A stretch of 64,000 nucleotides of DNA from Dietzia timorensis (GTDB taxonomy: Bacteria; Actinomycetota; Actinomycetes; Mycobacteriales; Mycobacteriaceae), in assembly GCF_001659785.1 (NCBI RefSeq), contig NZ_CP015961.1, positions 1,488,001 through 1,552,000 of the forward strand. Reading direction: 5' to 3'. Both the position numbers and the translations under genes were made by a program. The notes under the pieces were generated by a model. It did not search any database. It saw only the letters and a list, made by a program, of their open reading frames with translations, and was not told where the DNA came from. This document shows positions 27,405 through 37,515 of the stretch, one piece after another. How positions within the stretch are numbered: position 1 is the stretch's first letter; each line of letters opens with the position of its first letter.

Positions 27405-28208
27405 GTGGACGCGGTCGCGGCGCGGCCGGTCCGCGCAGTGGGCTGGTTCCTGTTCATTGTCGCGGGCGTAGTCATCGTCGTCGCCATGCTCACCGCGGCG
27501 CTGCGCCCGGGTGGGTCGACCCCGCCGATCATGTCCGACGCGCTCGGCCCCGAGAACGGCGAGAGGGTCGATGACTACCTTTCCTTCGCGGCTTCGACCC
27601 TCGACGATCCCGTCGGCGATCCGGGTGCCCCGCGCTGGGCGTTGGTGTCCTATGACGGCGCACGTCCCGCCGGCGAGGCCGCCGCAGCCATCGACGCCGC
27701 CGGAATCGAGCGGATTTCGCAGGTCCTTATCAATACGCCTGTAGAGAGTGTCTCGATGCCGGTGATCCCCGCAGCCGTCGCGGCCCCCATATCGACCGAC
27801 GATGGGCACTCCGGTCCGCTGGGGCGCGCGGCCACGTCCGCCGTCACAAATGGGATTTATGCCCTCGACCATCCGGGCGAGGGAGTCCCGACAGCGGGAA
27901 CGACGGGGGAGCAGGCGCCGCTGCGGCCGGCGGATGCGCGCGAACGGGCGAAGATCGAGCTCACCGCCGACATCGTCGAGCGCGGGGGCGGCGCAATCAT
28001 CGGGGTCATCGTCCGCGCCGACATCGCACAGCTTCGCGCGCTTACGGACGCGCCCGGTTCGTCCGCGGTGCGCTCGGTGGAGGCGTTGCCGCCCGATGCG
28101 GCGTGGGGTCGGTTCGCCGTGCGACCCTTCCTGGCCGGCTATACCGATGTAGTGGAGCCACTTGCCGATGACGCCGCCGTGCCGGAGCCCGCCCGACCCG
28201 GCGAGTAG
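27405..28208 (+). CDS. Single-pass membrane protein of unknown function
   Basis: 267 residues beginning at GTG 27405, one base after the pseudouridine synthase stop. One hydrophobic helix at about 11-33 is followed by an extracytoplasmic domain rich in Ala, Asp and Pro (PRWALVSYDG, GIERISQVLI, GAIIGVIVRAD). No signal peptidase site is evident, so it is probably membrane-anchored. The tight spacing suggests an operon with lspA and the synthase. No family recognised. Confidence 0.75.
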   Translation: MDAVAARPVRAVGWFLFIVAGVVIVVAMLTAALRPGGSTPPIMSDALGPENGERVDDYLSFAASTLDDPVGDPGAPRWALVSYDGARPAGEAAAAIDAAGIERISQVLINTPVESVSMPVIPAAVAAPISTDDGHSGPLGRAATSAVTNGIYALDHPGEGVPTAGTTGEQAPLRPADARERAKIELTADIVERGGGAIIGVIVRADIAQLRALTDAPGSSAVRSVEALPPDAAWGRFAVRPFLAGYTDVVEPLADDAAVPEPARPGE

Positions 28209-28219
28209 CATGTGCAGGC

Positions 28220-29203
28220 GTGACACCTCCCGCCCCCATCGACGCGCCCAAGGCCTCGCGGATCGGCGCATTCGCTGCCCTCGGTTGCTACTCGCTCTGG
28301 GGGTTCTTTCCTGCCTTCTTTCCGTTGCTGGAGCCGGCAGGAGCTGCGGAAATCGTCGCCCACCGCATCGTGTGGTCGCTGGTCCTCATGGCGATGGTTC
28401 TTGCGCTCATGGGTCAGCTGCGCCGGGTGTTCTCTCTCGGCGGCAAGGCATGGATGCTGCTCGCCCTGGCCTCGCTGCTCGTTTCGCTCAACTGGTGTGT
28501 CTACGTCTTCACGGTCAATAGCGACCGCGTCTCCGAGGCTGCGCTCGGCTATTTCATCAACCCCCTCGTCAGCGTCCTTTTTGGCGTGCTGTTCTTCCAC
28601 GAACGCCTGCTGCGACTACAAGTGGTGGCGGTGGGTATCGCAGCCGTCGCGGTCGTCGTCCTCACCTTCGGCTACGGGCACTTCCCGTACCTGTCGATCG
28701 CGCTGGCGCTTTCTTTCGGTGGATACGGCGTCGCGAAGAAGCGGGTCAAGGAGCCGCCCACGGTGTCCCTCGGCGCGGAGGTGCTCATCGCGGCACCCTT
28801 CGCGCTCGGCTTCCTCGTCTGGCTACACATGGTCGGAAGCGATTCCCTCGGGCATGGTGCGTTCGGCAATGCGGGCGTCGGCAATGCCCTGTTGCTCATG
28901 GCGTCAGGTGCCCTCACGGTGCTTCCGCTCCTGCTGTTCGCCACCGCCGCGCAACGCATCCCCCTCGCGCTGCTGGGCATGCTCCAATACATCACCCCCG
29001 TGCTGCAGATGCTGTGGGCGCTACTGGTCGTCGGCGAACGACTCGACGGCACGCAATGGGCCGGGTTCGCGCTGGTCCTCGTCGCGGTCCTGCTCTTTTC
29101 GGGCGCCCAATTCCGGGCCGATCGGCGCGCCAGGACGCGCCTCGCGGGCCAATCTCCGGAAGGCTCGGCAGGCCACTTAGCGGGCGACGCCGATCCCGCC
29201 TAG
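28220..29203 (+). CDS. rarD: RarD-type EamA transporter
   Basis: 327-residue drug/metabolite-transporter-superfamily permease with ten predicted membrane segments in two repeats. RarD signatures are present: the start segment YSLWGFFPAFF at 24-34 and the AHRIVWS stretch near 47, plus LNWCVYVFTVNSDRVSEAALGYFINPL (quoted only to PL) in the middle. Substrate unknown; the name comes from chloramphenicol sensitivity. It starts at GTG 28220. Confidence 0.88.
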   Translation: MTPPAPIDAPKASRIGAFAALGCYSLWGFFPAFFPLLEPAGAAEIVAHRIVWSLVLMAMVLALMGQLRRVFSLGGKAWMLLALASLLVSLNWCVYVFTVNSDRVSEAALGYFINPLVSVLFGVLFFHERLLRLQVVAVGIAAVAVVVLTFGYGHFPYLSIALALSFGGYGVAKKRVKEPPTVSLGAEVLIAAPFALGFLVWLHMVGSDSLGHGAFGNAGVGNALLLMASGALTVLPLLLFATAAQRIPLALLGMLQYITPVLQMLWALLVVGERLDGTQWAGFALVLVAVLLFSGAQFRADRRARTRLAGQSPEGSAGHLAGDADPA

Positions 29204-29260
29204 ACTGGCTTCACCTCCCGCCCGTGACCGCCGCCCCGCGCGTGCCGGCCTCGGGTTCTG

Positions 29261-32200
29261 GTGAGCAGCAGCAAGCGAGCGGAAAGGCCGGGCGTGTCGG
29301 GTAAAGGATTCGTGCACCTGCACAACCACACCGAGTTTTCGATGTTGGACGGGATGGCGCAGATCAAGCCCCTGTTCGCCGAGGCCTCCCGCCTCGGGAT
29401 GCCCGCGGTGGGGATGACCGACCACGGCAACATGTACGGCGCCTCGGATTTCTATCGCGAGGCGAAGAAGACCGGAATCAAGCCGATCATCGGTATCGAG
29501 GCCTACGTCGCGCCCGAGTCGCGCACGAATACAGCCCGCGTGCGTTGGGGCGAGGACTGGCAGAAGTCGGACGACGTGTCCGGTTCCGGTGCCTACACGC
29601 ACATGACACTCGTGGCCGAGAACGCCACCGGCCTGCGCAACCTCTTCCGGCTCTCCTCTCTCGCCTCCTACGAGGGCCAGCTCGGCAAGTGGCCGCGCAT
29701 GGACGAGGAAATCCTGGCGCAGTACGCCGAGGGCATCATCGCCACCTCGGGCTGCCCGTCGGGCGAGATTCAGACGCGCCTGCGCCTCGGCCACATCGAC
29801 AAGGCATACGAGGCCGCCGAGAAGTGGCAGTCCATCTTCGGCAAAGAGAACTTCTACCTCGAGCTCATGGACCACGGGCTCGACCTCGAGAAGCGGGTAC
29901 GCCAGGACCTGGTCAAGCTCGGCAACGATCTCGGTATGCCGCCGCTCGTCACGAACGACTGCCACTACGTCACCCGTGACCAGTCGCACGCGCACGAGGC
30001 AATGTTGTGCATTCAGACGGGCAAGACGCTGTCGGATGAGAATCGCTTCCGGTTCGGCGGCGACGGCTACTTCCTCAAGTCCGCCGAAGAGATCCGCGAG
30101 CAGTGGGACGCGGAAGTCCCGGGAGCCTGCGACAACACCCTCGCCATTGCGGAGCGCGTCACCTCCTACGACGAAGTGTGGGAAGAAAAAGACCGCATGC
30201 CGAAGTTCCCCGTGCCCCAGGGGGAGACGGAGGACACCTGGCTGGCCCGCGAAGTCCACAAGGGGCTTGAATGGCGTTTTCCTGACGGCGTACCTCCCGA
30301 ATACATCGAGCGTGCCGATTACGAGCTCGACGTCATCAAGCAGAAGGGTTACCCCGGCTACTTCCTCGTCGTCGGCGACCTCATCGAACATGCGCGGTCC
30401 ATCGGTATCCACGTGGGGCCCGGCCGTGGTTCCGCCGCGGGCGCGCTCGTCGCGTACGCATTGAAGATCACGAACATCGATCCGCTCGAGCATGGTCTGC
30501 TCTTCGAGCGATTCCTCAATCCCGAGCGCCCGTCCGCGCCCGATATCGATATCGACTTCGACGACCGCCGCCGCGGCGAAATGATCCGCTACGCCTCCGA
30601 CAAGTGGGGCGCGGACAAGATCGCCCAGGTCATCACCTTCGGCACGATTAAGACGAAGGCGGCGATCAAGGACGCCGCCCGCGTCAACTTCGGCCAGCCC
30701 GGCTATCAGATCGCCGATCGAATCACCAAGGCACTCCCGCCGCCAATTATGGCGAAGGACATTCCGCTCTCGGGCATCATGGATCCCCAACACGAGCGGT
30801 ACGGCGAGGCGTCGGAAGTGCGTTCGCTGATCGAGACGGACCCCGACGTCAAACAGATTTATGACACGGCCCGGGGCCTCGAGGGCATGGTCCGTAACGC
30901 CGGCGTCCACGCCTGTGCGGTGATCATGTCCTCAGAGCCGCTGCTCGACTGCATACCGATGTGGAAGCGCGCCCAGGATGGCGCCCTCATTACGGGCTGG
31001 GACTATCCGTCGTGTGAGGCCATCGGCTTGCTCAAGATGGACTTCCTGGGTCTGCGCAACCTCACCGTCATCGGTGACTGCCTGGAGAACATTAAGACCA
31101 ACCGGAACATCGAGGTCGACCTCGACACCCTGGGTCTGGACGATCAGGCTGCCTACGACCTCCTCGCCAAGGGCGACACGCTCGGCGTGTTCCAGCTCGA
31201 CTCCGGCGGCATGCGCGAGCTGCTCAAGCGGATGAAGCCGACAGGCTTCAACGACATCGTCGCCGCTCTCGCTCTTTATCGCCCGGGACCGATGGGCATG
31301 GGGACGCACTGGAACTACGCCGACCGTAAGAACGGCAAGCAGGAGCTCACCCCGATCCACCCGGAGCTCGAGGAGCCGCTACGGGAGATCCTTGGCGAGA
31401 CGCACGGCCTCATCGTCTACCAGGAGCAGATCATGGCCATCTCCCGTGAGCTTGCGGGATACTCGGCCGGTGAGGCGGACGCGTTCCGTAAGGCCATGGG
31501 TAAGAAGAAGGCCGAGGTGCTCGCCGAGCAGTTCGAGAAGTTCTCCGGCGGTATGACCGAACGCGGGTACTCCATGGAGTCGGTCAAGGCGCTGTGGAAC
31601 ACGATCGAGCCCTTCGCCTCGTACGCGTTCAACAAGTCCCACGCCGCCGGCTACGGGCTGGTGTCTTACTGGACGGCGTACCTCAAGGCGAATTTCCCTG
31701 CCGAGTACATGGCAGCGCTGCTCACCTCTGTCGGCGACGACAAGGACAAGGCAGCCCTGTACTTGTCCAATTGCCGGCAGATGGGGATCCGAGTCCTTCC
31801 GCCTTCGGTCAACGAATCGGTCACGAACTTCGCATCCGTCGGCGAGGACATCCGCTTCGGCATGGGGGCTGTCCGCAACGTCGGCGCCCACGTCGTCGAA
31901 GCGGTGGTGGCAGCGCGCGAGGAGAAGGGCGCGTTCCGCGACTTCTCCGATTACCTCAACAAGATCGACGCGACGGCATGTACGAAGAAGGTCACCGAAT
32001 CCCTGATCAAGGCAGGCGCCTTCGATTCGATGGACCTGCCTCGGAAGGGTTTGTATCTCATCCACGCCGATGCCGTGGATTCGGTGATTTCGACGAAGAA
32101 GGCCGCCGCCGTCGGACAGTACGACCTGTTCGCCGACCTCGGTGGGGGAGGTGACGACGATTCGTCCGAATCGGTGTTCTCCGCGCGCGTCCCGGATGTC

Positions 32201-32842
32201 GAGTGGGACATCAAGTCGAAGCTGTCCCTGGAAAAGGAGATGCTCGGACTCTACGTCTCCGGACATCCGCTCGACGGACTCGAGGACGCGCTCGCCGCGA
32301 AGACGGATACCGCGATTTCCACCGTGCACGAGGGTGAGCTTCCCGACCGCACCAATATCACTATCGGCGGAATCATCTCCGGCGTGGACCGCCGCGTGAA
32401 CAAGCGCGGCGAGTCCTGGGCGATCGTGACGATCGAGGACTTCCACGGCTCCGTCGAGGTGCTGTTCTTCCCGAAGTCCTACCAGCTCGCAGCGATGGAC
32501 ATCGCCGAGGACGCCATCGTCGTCGTCAAGGCGCGAATCAACATTCGCGACGACAGGATTTCGGTCTTCGGCGATACGCTGGAAGCTCCTGACCTGGTTG
32601 TTACCGGCGGGGGAGCGCCATTTGCGATGTCTCTGCCGACGCGGCAGATCAACGCCGAGACCGTGGTCGCGCTCAAACAGGTACTGGGGCAGCATCCGGG
32701 TGAATCGGTGGTTCATCTGCGCCTGGTCAACGGGGCGGATTCCACGATTCTGCGTTTGTCCGAGCACTTGCGTGTCGATCCGTCGAACTCACTCAAGGGC
32801 GACCTGAAAGCTCTGCTCGGGGAGGCCTGCCTGGCCCTCTGA
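29261..32842 (+). CDS. dnaE1: DNA polymerase III alpha subunit
   Basis: Replicative polymerase subunit of 1193 residues. The N-terminal PHP domain begins [15 protein letters not shown]. The polymerase palm aspartates lie in [15 protein letters not shown] near 425-440. Helix-hairpin-helix elements follow and the OB fold lies around 1010-1085 ([12 protein letters not shown]). Length and full motifs fit the essential DnaE1, not the SOS-induced DnaE2. In mycobacteria the PHP domain of DnaE1 proofreads; the His-rich motifs here are intact. The start is GTG 29261; GTG 29294 ([10 protein letters not shown]), behind GAAAGG, is an equally good alternative. Confidence 0.95.
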   Translation: MSSSKRAERPGVSGKGFVHLHNHTEFSMLDGMAQIKPLFAEASRLGMPAVGMTDHGNMYGASDFYREAKKTGIKPIIGIEAYVAPESRTNTARVRWGEDWQKSDDVSGSGAYTHMTLVAENATGLRNLFRLSSLASYEGQLGKWPRMDEEILAQYAEGIIATSGCPSGEIQTRLRLGHIDKAYEAAEKWQSIFGKENFYLELMDHGLDLEKRVRQDLVKLGNDLGMPPLVTNDCHYVTRDQSHAHEAMLCIQTGKTLSDENRFRFGGDGYFLKSAEEIREQWDAEVPGACDNTLAIAERVTSYDEVWEEKDRMPKFPVPQGETEDTWLAREVHKGLEWRFPDGVPPEYIERADYELDVIKQKGYPGYFLVVGDLIEHARSIGIHVGPGRGSAAGALVAYALKITNIDPLEHGLLFERFLNPERPSAPDIDIDFDDRRRGEMIRYASDKWGADKIAQVITFGTIKTKAAIKDAARVNFGQPGYQIADRITKALPPPIMAKDIPLSGIMDPQHERYGEASEVRSLIETDPDVKQIYDTARGLEGMVRNAGVHACAVIMSSEPLLDCIPMWKRAQDGALITGWDYPSCEAIGLLKMDFLGLRNLTVIGDCLENIKTNRNIEVDLDTLGLDDQAAYDLLAKGDTLGVFQLDSGGMRELLKRMKPTGFNDIVAALALYRPGPMGMGTHWNYADRKNGKQELTPIHPELEEPLREILGETHGLIVYQEQIMAISRELAGYSAGEADAFRKAMGKKKAEVLAEQFEKFSGGMTERGYSMESVKALWNTIEPFASYAFNKSHAAGYGLVSYWTAYLKANFPAEYMAALLTSVGDDKDKAALYLSNCRQMGIRVLPPSVNESVTNFASVGEDIRFGMGAVRNVGAHVVEAVVAAREEKGAFRDFSDYLNKIDATACTKKVTESLIKAGAFDSMDLPRKGLYLIHADAVDSVISTKKAAAVGQYDLFADLGGGGDDDSSESVFSARVPDVEWDIKSKLSLEKEMLGLYVSGHPLDGLEDALAAKTDTAISTVHEGELPDRTNITIGGIISGVDRRVNKRGESWAIVTIEDFHGSVEVLFFPKSYQLAAMDIAEDAIVVVKARINIRDDRISVFGDTLEAPDLVVTGGGAPFAMSLPTRQINAETVVALKQVLGQHPGESVVHLRLVNGADSTILRLSEHLRVDPSNSLKGDLKALLGEACLAL

Positions 32843-32889
32843 GCGACCGAGTTGCTCCCTGGCCAACCGGCCGTGGGATACTGGGGGAC

Positions 32890-34176
32890 GTGTCTGCGAA
32901 CGAATTTGCGCCAGGTAATACTCGGACGACCCCTGTCACCGCAGGGGATATCGAGCTTGCCGCGCAGCGAATTAGCGGCGCAGTTCGCGCAACCCCGCTA
33001 GAGCACAGCCAGCGGCTGAGCGACGTGACCGGCGCTAACGTGCTGCTCAAGCGCGAAGATTTGCAGTCGGTGCGCTCGTATAAGATCCGGGGCGCATTCA
33101 ACTTCCTGGCCAGCCTCGATTCGGACCAGCGCCTCGCCGGCGTCGTGACGGCGAGCGCCGGCAACCACGCGCAGGGCGTGGCATGGTCGTGCCGCCAATT
33201 GGGGATCCACGGCAGCATCTACGTCCCGGAGAACACGCCCAAACAGAAGCGAGACCGGATTCGGGCTTTCGGCGGCGATTTCGTCGACCTCATGGTCACC
33301 GGCGAGAACTTCGACGCCGCTCAGGACGCCGCGTTGGCGCATGCGGCCGATTACGACGCAGCGATGGTTCCGCCGTTCGATCACCCGGAAACAATCGCCG
33401 GACAGGGCACTATCGGAGTGGAGATCCTCGAGCAGCTCGGCTTGAGCCCGGATCTCGTGGTGATTCCTGTGGGCGGGGGCGGTCTGCTCGCGGGTATCGC
33501 GTCCTACCTGTCCGAAAATGCGCCCGAGTGCAAAATCGTCGCGGTCGAGCCCGCTGGGGCCGCATCGCTCACTGCTGCATCCAACGAAGGCCACCAGGTC
33601 ACTCTCACGCACGTCGATACGTTCGTCGACGGGGCGTCGGTGAAACGCATCGGCGATACGCCTTGGGCCAGCTACCAGGCGCTAGCCGGCAACATCGACG
33701 TGCGTACGGTCGACGAGGGTGCTGTGTGCACCGAGATGCTCGAGCTCTACCAAACCGAAGGCATCATTGCAGAGCCCGCCGGCGCGCTGAGCACGACGAT
33801 CGTCAAGGACCTACGCATCGCACCGGACGCGAATGTCGTGTGCATCTTGTCGGGCGGAAACAACGACGTTTCTCGGTACAGCGAAGTCATCGAGCGCTCC
33901 CTGGTACACAAGGAGCTCAAGCATTACTTCCTGGTCAATTTCCCTCAGGAGCCCGGACAACTTCGCAGGTTCCTCAACGAAGTTCTCGGGCCGGAAGACG
34001 ACATCACCCGATTCGAGTACCTCAAACGAAACAACCGCGATACAGGTACAGCGCTCGTGGGGATCGAGCTCGGGCGTGCAGAGGACCTCGGTGCACTTAA
34101 GCGCCGGATGGATTCCTCGCCTCTTCATTGCGAGCTGATCGAGCCCGGTACACCGGCTTACACCTATCTCACGTAG
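32890..34176 (+). CDS. ilvA: Threonine dehydratase, biosynthetic
   Basis: 428-residue PLP enzyme making 2-oxobutanoate for isoleucine synthesis. The PLP lysine is K65 in SYKIRGAF; the glycine loop GGGGLLAG and LSGGNND are present. The C-terminal 85 residues (KHYFLVNFPQEPGQLRRFL onward) form a single ACT-like domain, the short form seen in Corynebacterium. That domain would carry feedback control by isoleucine. It starts at GTG 32890. Confidence 0.93.
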   Translation: MSANEFAPGNTRTTPVTAGDIELAAQRISGAVRATPLEHSQRLSDVTGANVLLKREDLQSVRSYKIRGAFNFLASLDSDQRLAGVVTASAGNHAQGVAWSCRQLGIHGSIYVPENTPKQKRDRIRAFGGDFVDLMVTGENFDAAQDAALAHAADYDAAMVPPFDHPETIAGQGTIGVEILEQLGLSPDLVVIPVGGGGLLAGIASYLSENAPECKIVAVEPAGAASLTAASNEGHQVTLTHVDTFVDGASVKRIGDTPWASYQALAGNIDVRTVDEGAVCTEMLELYQTEGIIAEPAGALSTTIVKDLRIAPDANVVCILSGGNNDVSRYSEVIERSLVHKELKHYFLVNFPQEPGQLRRFLNEVLGPEDDITRFEYLKRNNRDTGTALVGIELGRAEDLGALKRRMDSSPLHCELIEPGTPAYTYLT

Positions 34177-34221
34177 TCGGCTTGTAACGCCTGCAACGGC
34201 CGTGTCGTAGGCCAATACAAA

Positions 34222-34263
34222 AGTAGGGCCTTTAGTCTCCTCAAGGAGACTAAAGGCCCTACT
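34222..34263. terminator. Bidirectional terminator between ilvA and the - strand gene
   Basis: Perfect 19-bp inverted repeat (34222-34240 with 34245-34263) and a TCAA loop. On the - strand the stem is followed by TTTTGTATT, on the + strand by no T-run, so it works best for the - strand gene but can block both. Confidence 0.88.
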
Positions 34264-34311
34264 CGCAGAGTCGCTAAACTTTAGCGGCTCTTGTCCAACC
34301 GAGGAAGCTTC

Positions 34312-34830
34312 TTAGCCTTCGCCGGTTCCGTTCTCGTTGGCGTCGCCGCCACCGAGCATGCCGAAGAGTGTTCCGAGGGAGCCAGCGGCAGTCTCCTGGT
34401 TATCTGCAGTCGAACCCGTGGCGAGTCCGGCGGATCCTGCGTCGAGCGAACCGACGAGCGCCGTGCCGAGGTTCGCATCGTCGTTGTCGTCCGTGTTCAG
34501 CGCAGCGGAGCCCTCTCCAACGGAACCGCCGACGCTACCGAGGAGGTTTGCGGTTCCATTGACGGATCCTGAGTCGACCTCGTCACCGGTCGCGATGAGC
34601 GAATCAGTGGTGATGCTGCCGAACGTGGCATTCTCACCGATCGAGCCGGTGACCGAACCGATCGCCTGATCGGCGTTCAGAGCGTCGGCGATGGAGCCGA
34701 GGCCAAGAGTTTCGAAAGCGCCAAGCGAACCGCCGCCGGCCTGAGCAGATGCGGCTGCAGGTGCCATCGCGAAGGCGATGCCGACAATGCCGGCGACAGC
34801 AGTTCCGCGAACGATGTTGCGAATGGTCAT
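34312..34830 (-). CDS. Secreted Gly/Ser-rich repeat protein
   Basis: 172 residues. The signal peptide (1-30) ends ASAQA. The mature part has no Cys and few basic or aromatic residues. It is built from loosely repeated G-S-hydrophobic units about 15-20 residues apart: LGSIADALN, IGSVTGSIG, FGSITTDSL, LGSVGGSVG, LVGSLDAGS and AGSLGTLFG. This could form a stacked-strand or disordered surface filament. The C-terminus is acidic. No family recognised. Its promoter would lie in the A+T-rich 34,831-35,160. Confidence 0.8.
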   Translation of the reverse strand: MTIRNIVRGTAVAGIVGIAFAMAPAAASAQAGGGSLGAFETLGLGSIADALNADQAIGSVTGSIGENATFGSITTDSLIATGDEVDSGSVNGTANLLGSVGGSVGEGSAALNTDDNDDANLGTALVGSLDAGSAGLATGSTADNQETAAGSLGTLFGMLGGGDANENGTGEG

Positions 34831-35222
34831 ATTTCTCCCCTATGAGGATTCGAATGAGAGGGATCCAAATGCAATGAGATGGCATGAGGATCGATGGCGA
34901 ATGCCGGTGGTCTCGCGGCCACGAGAAGAGTTTGCCACACCACAAAGTGTGATTGCAAACACATGCATGGAAAAACAATTATTTTGTTCAGTTTCTCATC
35001 TGGAAGTGCATCCGTGCAGATAAGAACGCCAGTGAAATCGAGTTTCCACGCGTTGCGTCAGAAGTAATAAGTGAACACCTATCAGGAAATCAGTTAATTC
35101 TGGCCGTGAATCATTGCACTAGCGCTGCCCGACGCGACGCCGTATTCTGCAGGCCCCGGCGATAAATCGCAGCGGATCCGCATCGATTTGGGGAGGGATG
35201 CGGACCCGCTGCGATTCCAACC
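34831..35222. other. Non-coding A+T-rich gap (392 bases)
   Basis: Upstream region of the 172-residue secreted protein and downstream region of the three-paralogue cluster. It contains A/T stretches (AACAATTATTTTG near 34,975) and the hairpin at 35,165-35,216. A + strand open frame at 34,953-35,165 has no ribosome site or family likeness. No gene is supported. Confidence 0.6.
35165..35216 (-). terminator. Terminator of the secreted-paralogue cluster
   Basis: 20-bp inverted repeat with one mismatch (35165-35184 and 35197-35216), 12-base loop, ending 6 bases past the stop of the last - strand paralogue. On the - strand it is followed by ATTTATCG, a modest T-run. Confidence 0.7.
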
Positions 35223-35936
35223 TCAGTATCTACCTAGCGAGCCGATGTTGAGTGCGCCGCCGGGAGGTGCCATCGGCTCACCGTCTTCGTATCCGACAAA
35301 CGCAAACCATTGTTCGGGTCCGGACGTTGTCTTACATGTGATCACGACGCTTGCATTCCAGTCCGTTCGCGAGCCTGCGGATGGTGGGGCGATCGGGATC
35401 GTGTACGTCGGCGTCGTTGCTCCATTGGCGATGTTGAACGGAGTGATCTGGCCGACATGCCCACGTTGGGCCGCGTTCTCCTGGGCGGCCTTTATGTCGG
35501 CGAGCGCGGCGTGATTATTCCCGAAGAGAGGGGCGAGACTGCCGCCGGGGAGGAGGAGTAGGACCGGAGACAAATCAATCGGAATATTCACTGAGCTCAC
35601 CGCTAGCGGAATCACCGGCTTATCGAGTACCCCGAAGTTCTTGTAGTACGCCACTACCTTCTGCGCGACCTCTGGTTCCGTGGCCACAGAGCTGTATGTG
35701 TTCGTCTCGTCCTGGCAGCGCACTGGGGAGCCGGTTAGATTCTGGAAGGTGAACGACACCGAACTGTCGCCGGACGGCTTTACGTTTACAGCGCCTTTTG
35801 TCGGATCCACGATGACGGTTCTCGCGGGGCTGTTGTCACCGGGGATAACGTTTTGTGCCGCTGCGCTACCTGAGAATACGACAGACGATACCGTCGCAAG
35901 TACAGCCAAACCCGACGCGCGATACGTTCTATTCAT
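35223..35936 (-). CDS. Secreted two-cysteine paralogue 1
   Basis: 237 residues. The signal peptide ends SGSAAAQ and the mature form starts NVIPGDNSP. It shares a layout with the two genes upstream of it: a PG-D start, VIVDPTK, a strand region with the first Cys (VRCQDE), VVAYYKNF, a Gly/Pro middle, then GSRTDWNASVVITC with the second Cys, and FAFVGYEDGEP. The two cysteines probably form a disulphide in a beta-rich domain. It ends GSLGRY. Last gene of the likely three-gene - strand operon; 39 bases separate it from paralogue 2. No known family recognised. Confidence 0.82.
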   Translation of the reverse strand: MNRTYRASGLAVLATVSSVVFSGSAAAQNVIPGDNSPARTVIVDPTKGAVNVKPSGDSSVSFTFQNLTGSPVRCQDETNTYSSVATEPEVAQKVVAYYKNFGVLDKPVIPLAVSSVNIPIDLSPVLLLLPGGSLAPLFGNNHAALADIKAAQENAAQRGHVGQITPFNIANGATTPTYTIPIAPPSAGSRTDWNASVVITCKTTSGPEQWFAFVGYEDGEPMAPPGGALNIGSLGRY

Positions 35937-35975
35937 TGGTTTCCTCGTTCCGGGGCCACGCGAGCTCCCATTTGT

Positions 35976-36686
35976 CTAAGACCACGACAATCTCCCGATC
36001 CCGTCAAGGCTTGGGGTGCCTGGTTCGTATCCTGCGAACACATATGATTGGCCTGCGCTCGTGCAGAAGAACATGGCTGCAGCGTAGAAATCTGTGCGGG
36101 AGCCTGAGCTCGGTGCACCCAACGCGGCAGTCCAGTTCACTGAAGCGCCAGGGCCCACGTTGAATGTGGTATTGCCGCCGACTCTCGGATCCCCGGTGTG
36201 CCCGGCTACTCTGGCGGCATTCTGAGCCGTCCGAATTTGCTGAAGGGTTCCGGTGGCATTGCCGAGAGAGTTTGCTGCACTCTGCGAGGGAAGAATGTTG
36301 TACAAACTGCCCGTGCCCATTGCTCCGACGACGGGTGCGGTGAATCCGGACTCCTGGAAAATATTGCGCGAGTAGTAATCCATGGAGTCCTTGACGATCT
36401 GTGCTTCGGTGACTTGCCCCGGCCATGTTTTGTTATCGAGTCCCGGCACAGCGCAATTGAATTGCGTCGTCGTGTTGTTGGTTATGTGTCCCGTTACGTT
36501 GTTCGTTGTGGGTTGATGGGGGTTGACGGCAACGGACATCGATGTCGAATCGGTGATAACGACTCGCCCCGAAAAGTCGGCTCCCGGAAGTGATGCACTG
36601 GCGATTGCGAATTGGGAGCCGGCGAAAATTCCGGCAGTCGCGAGGCTTGAAGCAACCACCTGGCGACAACGTTGAATAAAGGTCAT
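35976..36686 (-). CDS. Secreted two-cysteine paralogue 2
   Basis: 236 residues from ATG 36686, which has GGAGAAC ten bases upstream; the open frame continues further but without support. The signal peptide ends AIASA and the mature form starts SLPGADFSG. Shared elements: VVITDS, NCAVPG (first Cys), IVKDSMDYYS, APVVGAMG, LGNATG, AARVAGHTG, GSRTDFYAAAMFFC (second Cys), YVFAGYEPG. It differs from the others by Thr/Asn-rich strands. It sits 31 bases after paralogue 3. Unknown function; exported. Confidence 0.82.
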   Translation of the reverse strand: MTFIQRCRQVVASSLATAGIFAGSQFAIASASLPGADFSGRVVITDSTSMSVAVNPHQPTTNNVTGHITNNTTTQFNCAVPGLDNKTWPGQVTEAQIVKDSMDYYSRNIFQESGFTAPVVGAMGTGSLYNILPSQSAANSLGNATGTLQQIRTAQNAARVAGHTGDPRVGGNTTFNVGPGASVNWTAALGAPSSGSRTDFYAAAMFFCTSAGQSYVFAGYEPGTPSLDGIGRLSWS

Positions 36687-36717
36687 GAATAGGTTCTCCT
36701 TGAACGTTGTGCTCGGT

Positions 36718-37515
36718 TTAGCTTCCAAACCTGCCGGTTGGAAAGATTTCTCCCAATGACCCACTCGGTCCCGGACGTTGCCCATTCTCGAATCCGCCGA
36801 ACACGTGTTTCTTCCCCGATATTTCGCACGCGAGAAAGACGCCGGCAGAGAACTGCGACCGATTTCCATTTGATGGACGTCCAAGCTGGACGGTGTAGCC
36901 GACCGTGCCGTTGTTGGCCGGAATCGAGATGGTCGACTGGGTGCCGAGTTCGCCCGCGATCCGTGCATCAGTGACGGCGGCGCCGATATTCGCGCGTGCT
37001 CCCGCATCCGGCCAGATCAGATTTGCAGCAAAAGGTGGCACCAAACCTGACACGCTGCCGAGGTCCACATTGATCATGCCGATCACCGGCGCATCGACGG
37101 CGACCATGGGATCGGACTTGTAGGGAAATTTTGCGTAGTAGTCGAGCGAGTCGGCGACGATTTGGCTCCGGGTAGCGACGAGTCCAGGAGTACGGGTGTT
37201 GGCGCTGTCCGCCTGGCTTGTTGTCGGGAACCCATTGCACGTAATAGTGGACGCCGACTTGTTGATGATTTGCCCCGATACGGTGCCGCTCGTGAGGTTC
37301 GGAGAATTGACCTGCACCGTCACCAGGTCTTGTGCGTCACTGATGACCGTGTCCGCCGAGGGGTCTATGCCAGGGATTTGTGCTGACGAGACCGCGGGGT
37401 ACAGCGAAGACACGAAAATCGCGCCACACAATACAGATTTTAGGATCCCCGACCCTGCCCTCGACCGGACCACAGGATTGTTGTGCTCGCCGTTGAGGGC
37501 GAAGGTATGCGGCAT
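36718..37515 (-). CDS. Secreted two-cysteine paralogue 3
   Basis: 265 residues from ATG 37515 (GGGAG upstream). A 27-residue charged stretch precedes the hydrophobic signal core and cleavage is expected after VSSA; the mature form starts QIPGIDPS. Shared elements: VISDAQ, ITCNGF (first Cys), IVADSLDYYA, APVIGMIN, ARIAGELG, LGRPSNGNRSQF, VFLACEIS (second Cys), HVFGGFENGQ. First gene of the likely operon, divergent from the Ig-like protein gene across 223 bases. Confidence 0.82.
   Translation of the reverse strand: MPHTFALNGEHNNPVVRSRAGSGILKSVLCGAIFVSSLYPAVSSAQIPGIDPSADTVISDAQDLVTVQVNSPNLTSGTVSGQIINKSASTITCNGFPTTSQADSANTRTPGLVATRSQIVADSLDYYAKFPYKSDPMVAVDAPVIGMINVDLGSVSGLVPPFAANLIWPDAGARANIGAAVTDARIAGELGTQSTISIPANNGTVGYTVQLGRPSNGNRSQFSAGVFLACEISGKKHVFGGFENGQRPGPSGSLGEIFPTGRFGS

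Noticed and set aside
29177-30910. 577-codon open frame on the - strand
   Set aside because: Antisense to dnaE1, no ribosome site and no family motif; same cause.
31379-32767. 462-codon - strand frame
   Set aside because: Antisense to dnaE1; composition rich in His/Arg/Gly as expected for a mirror frame.
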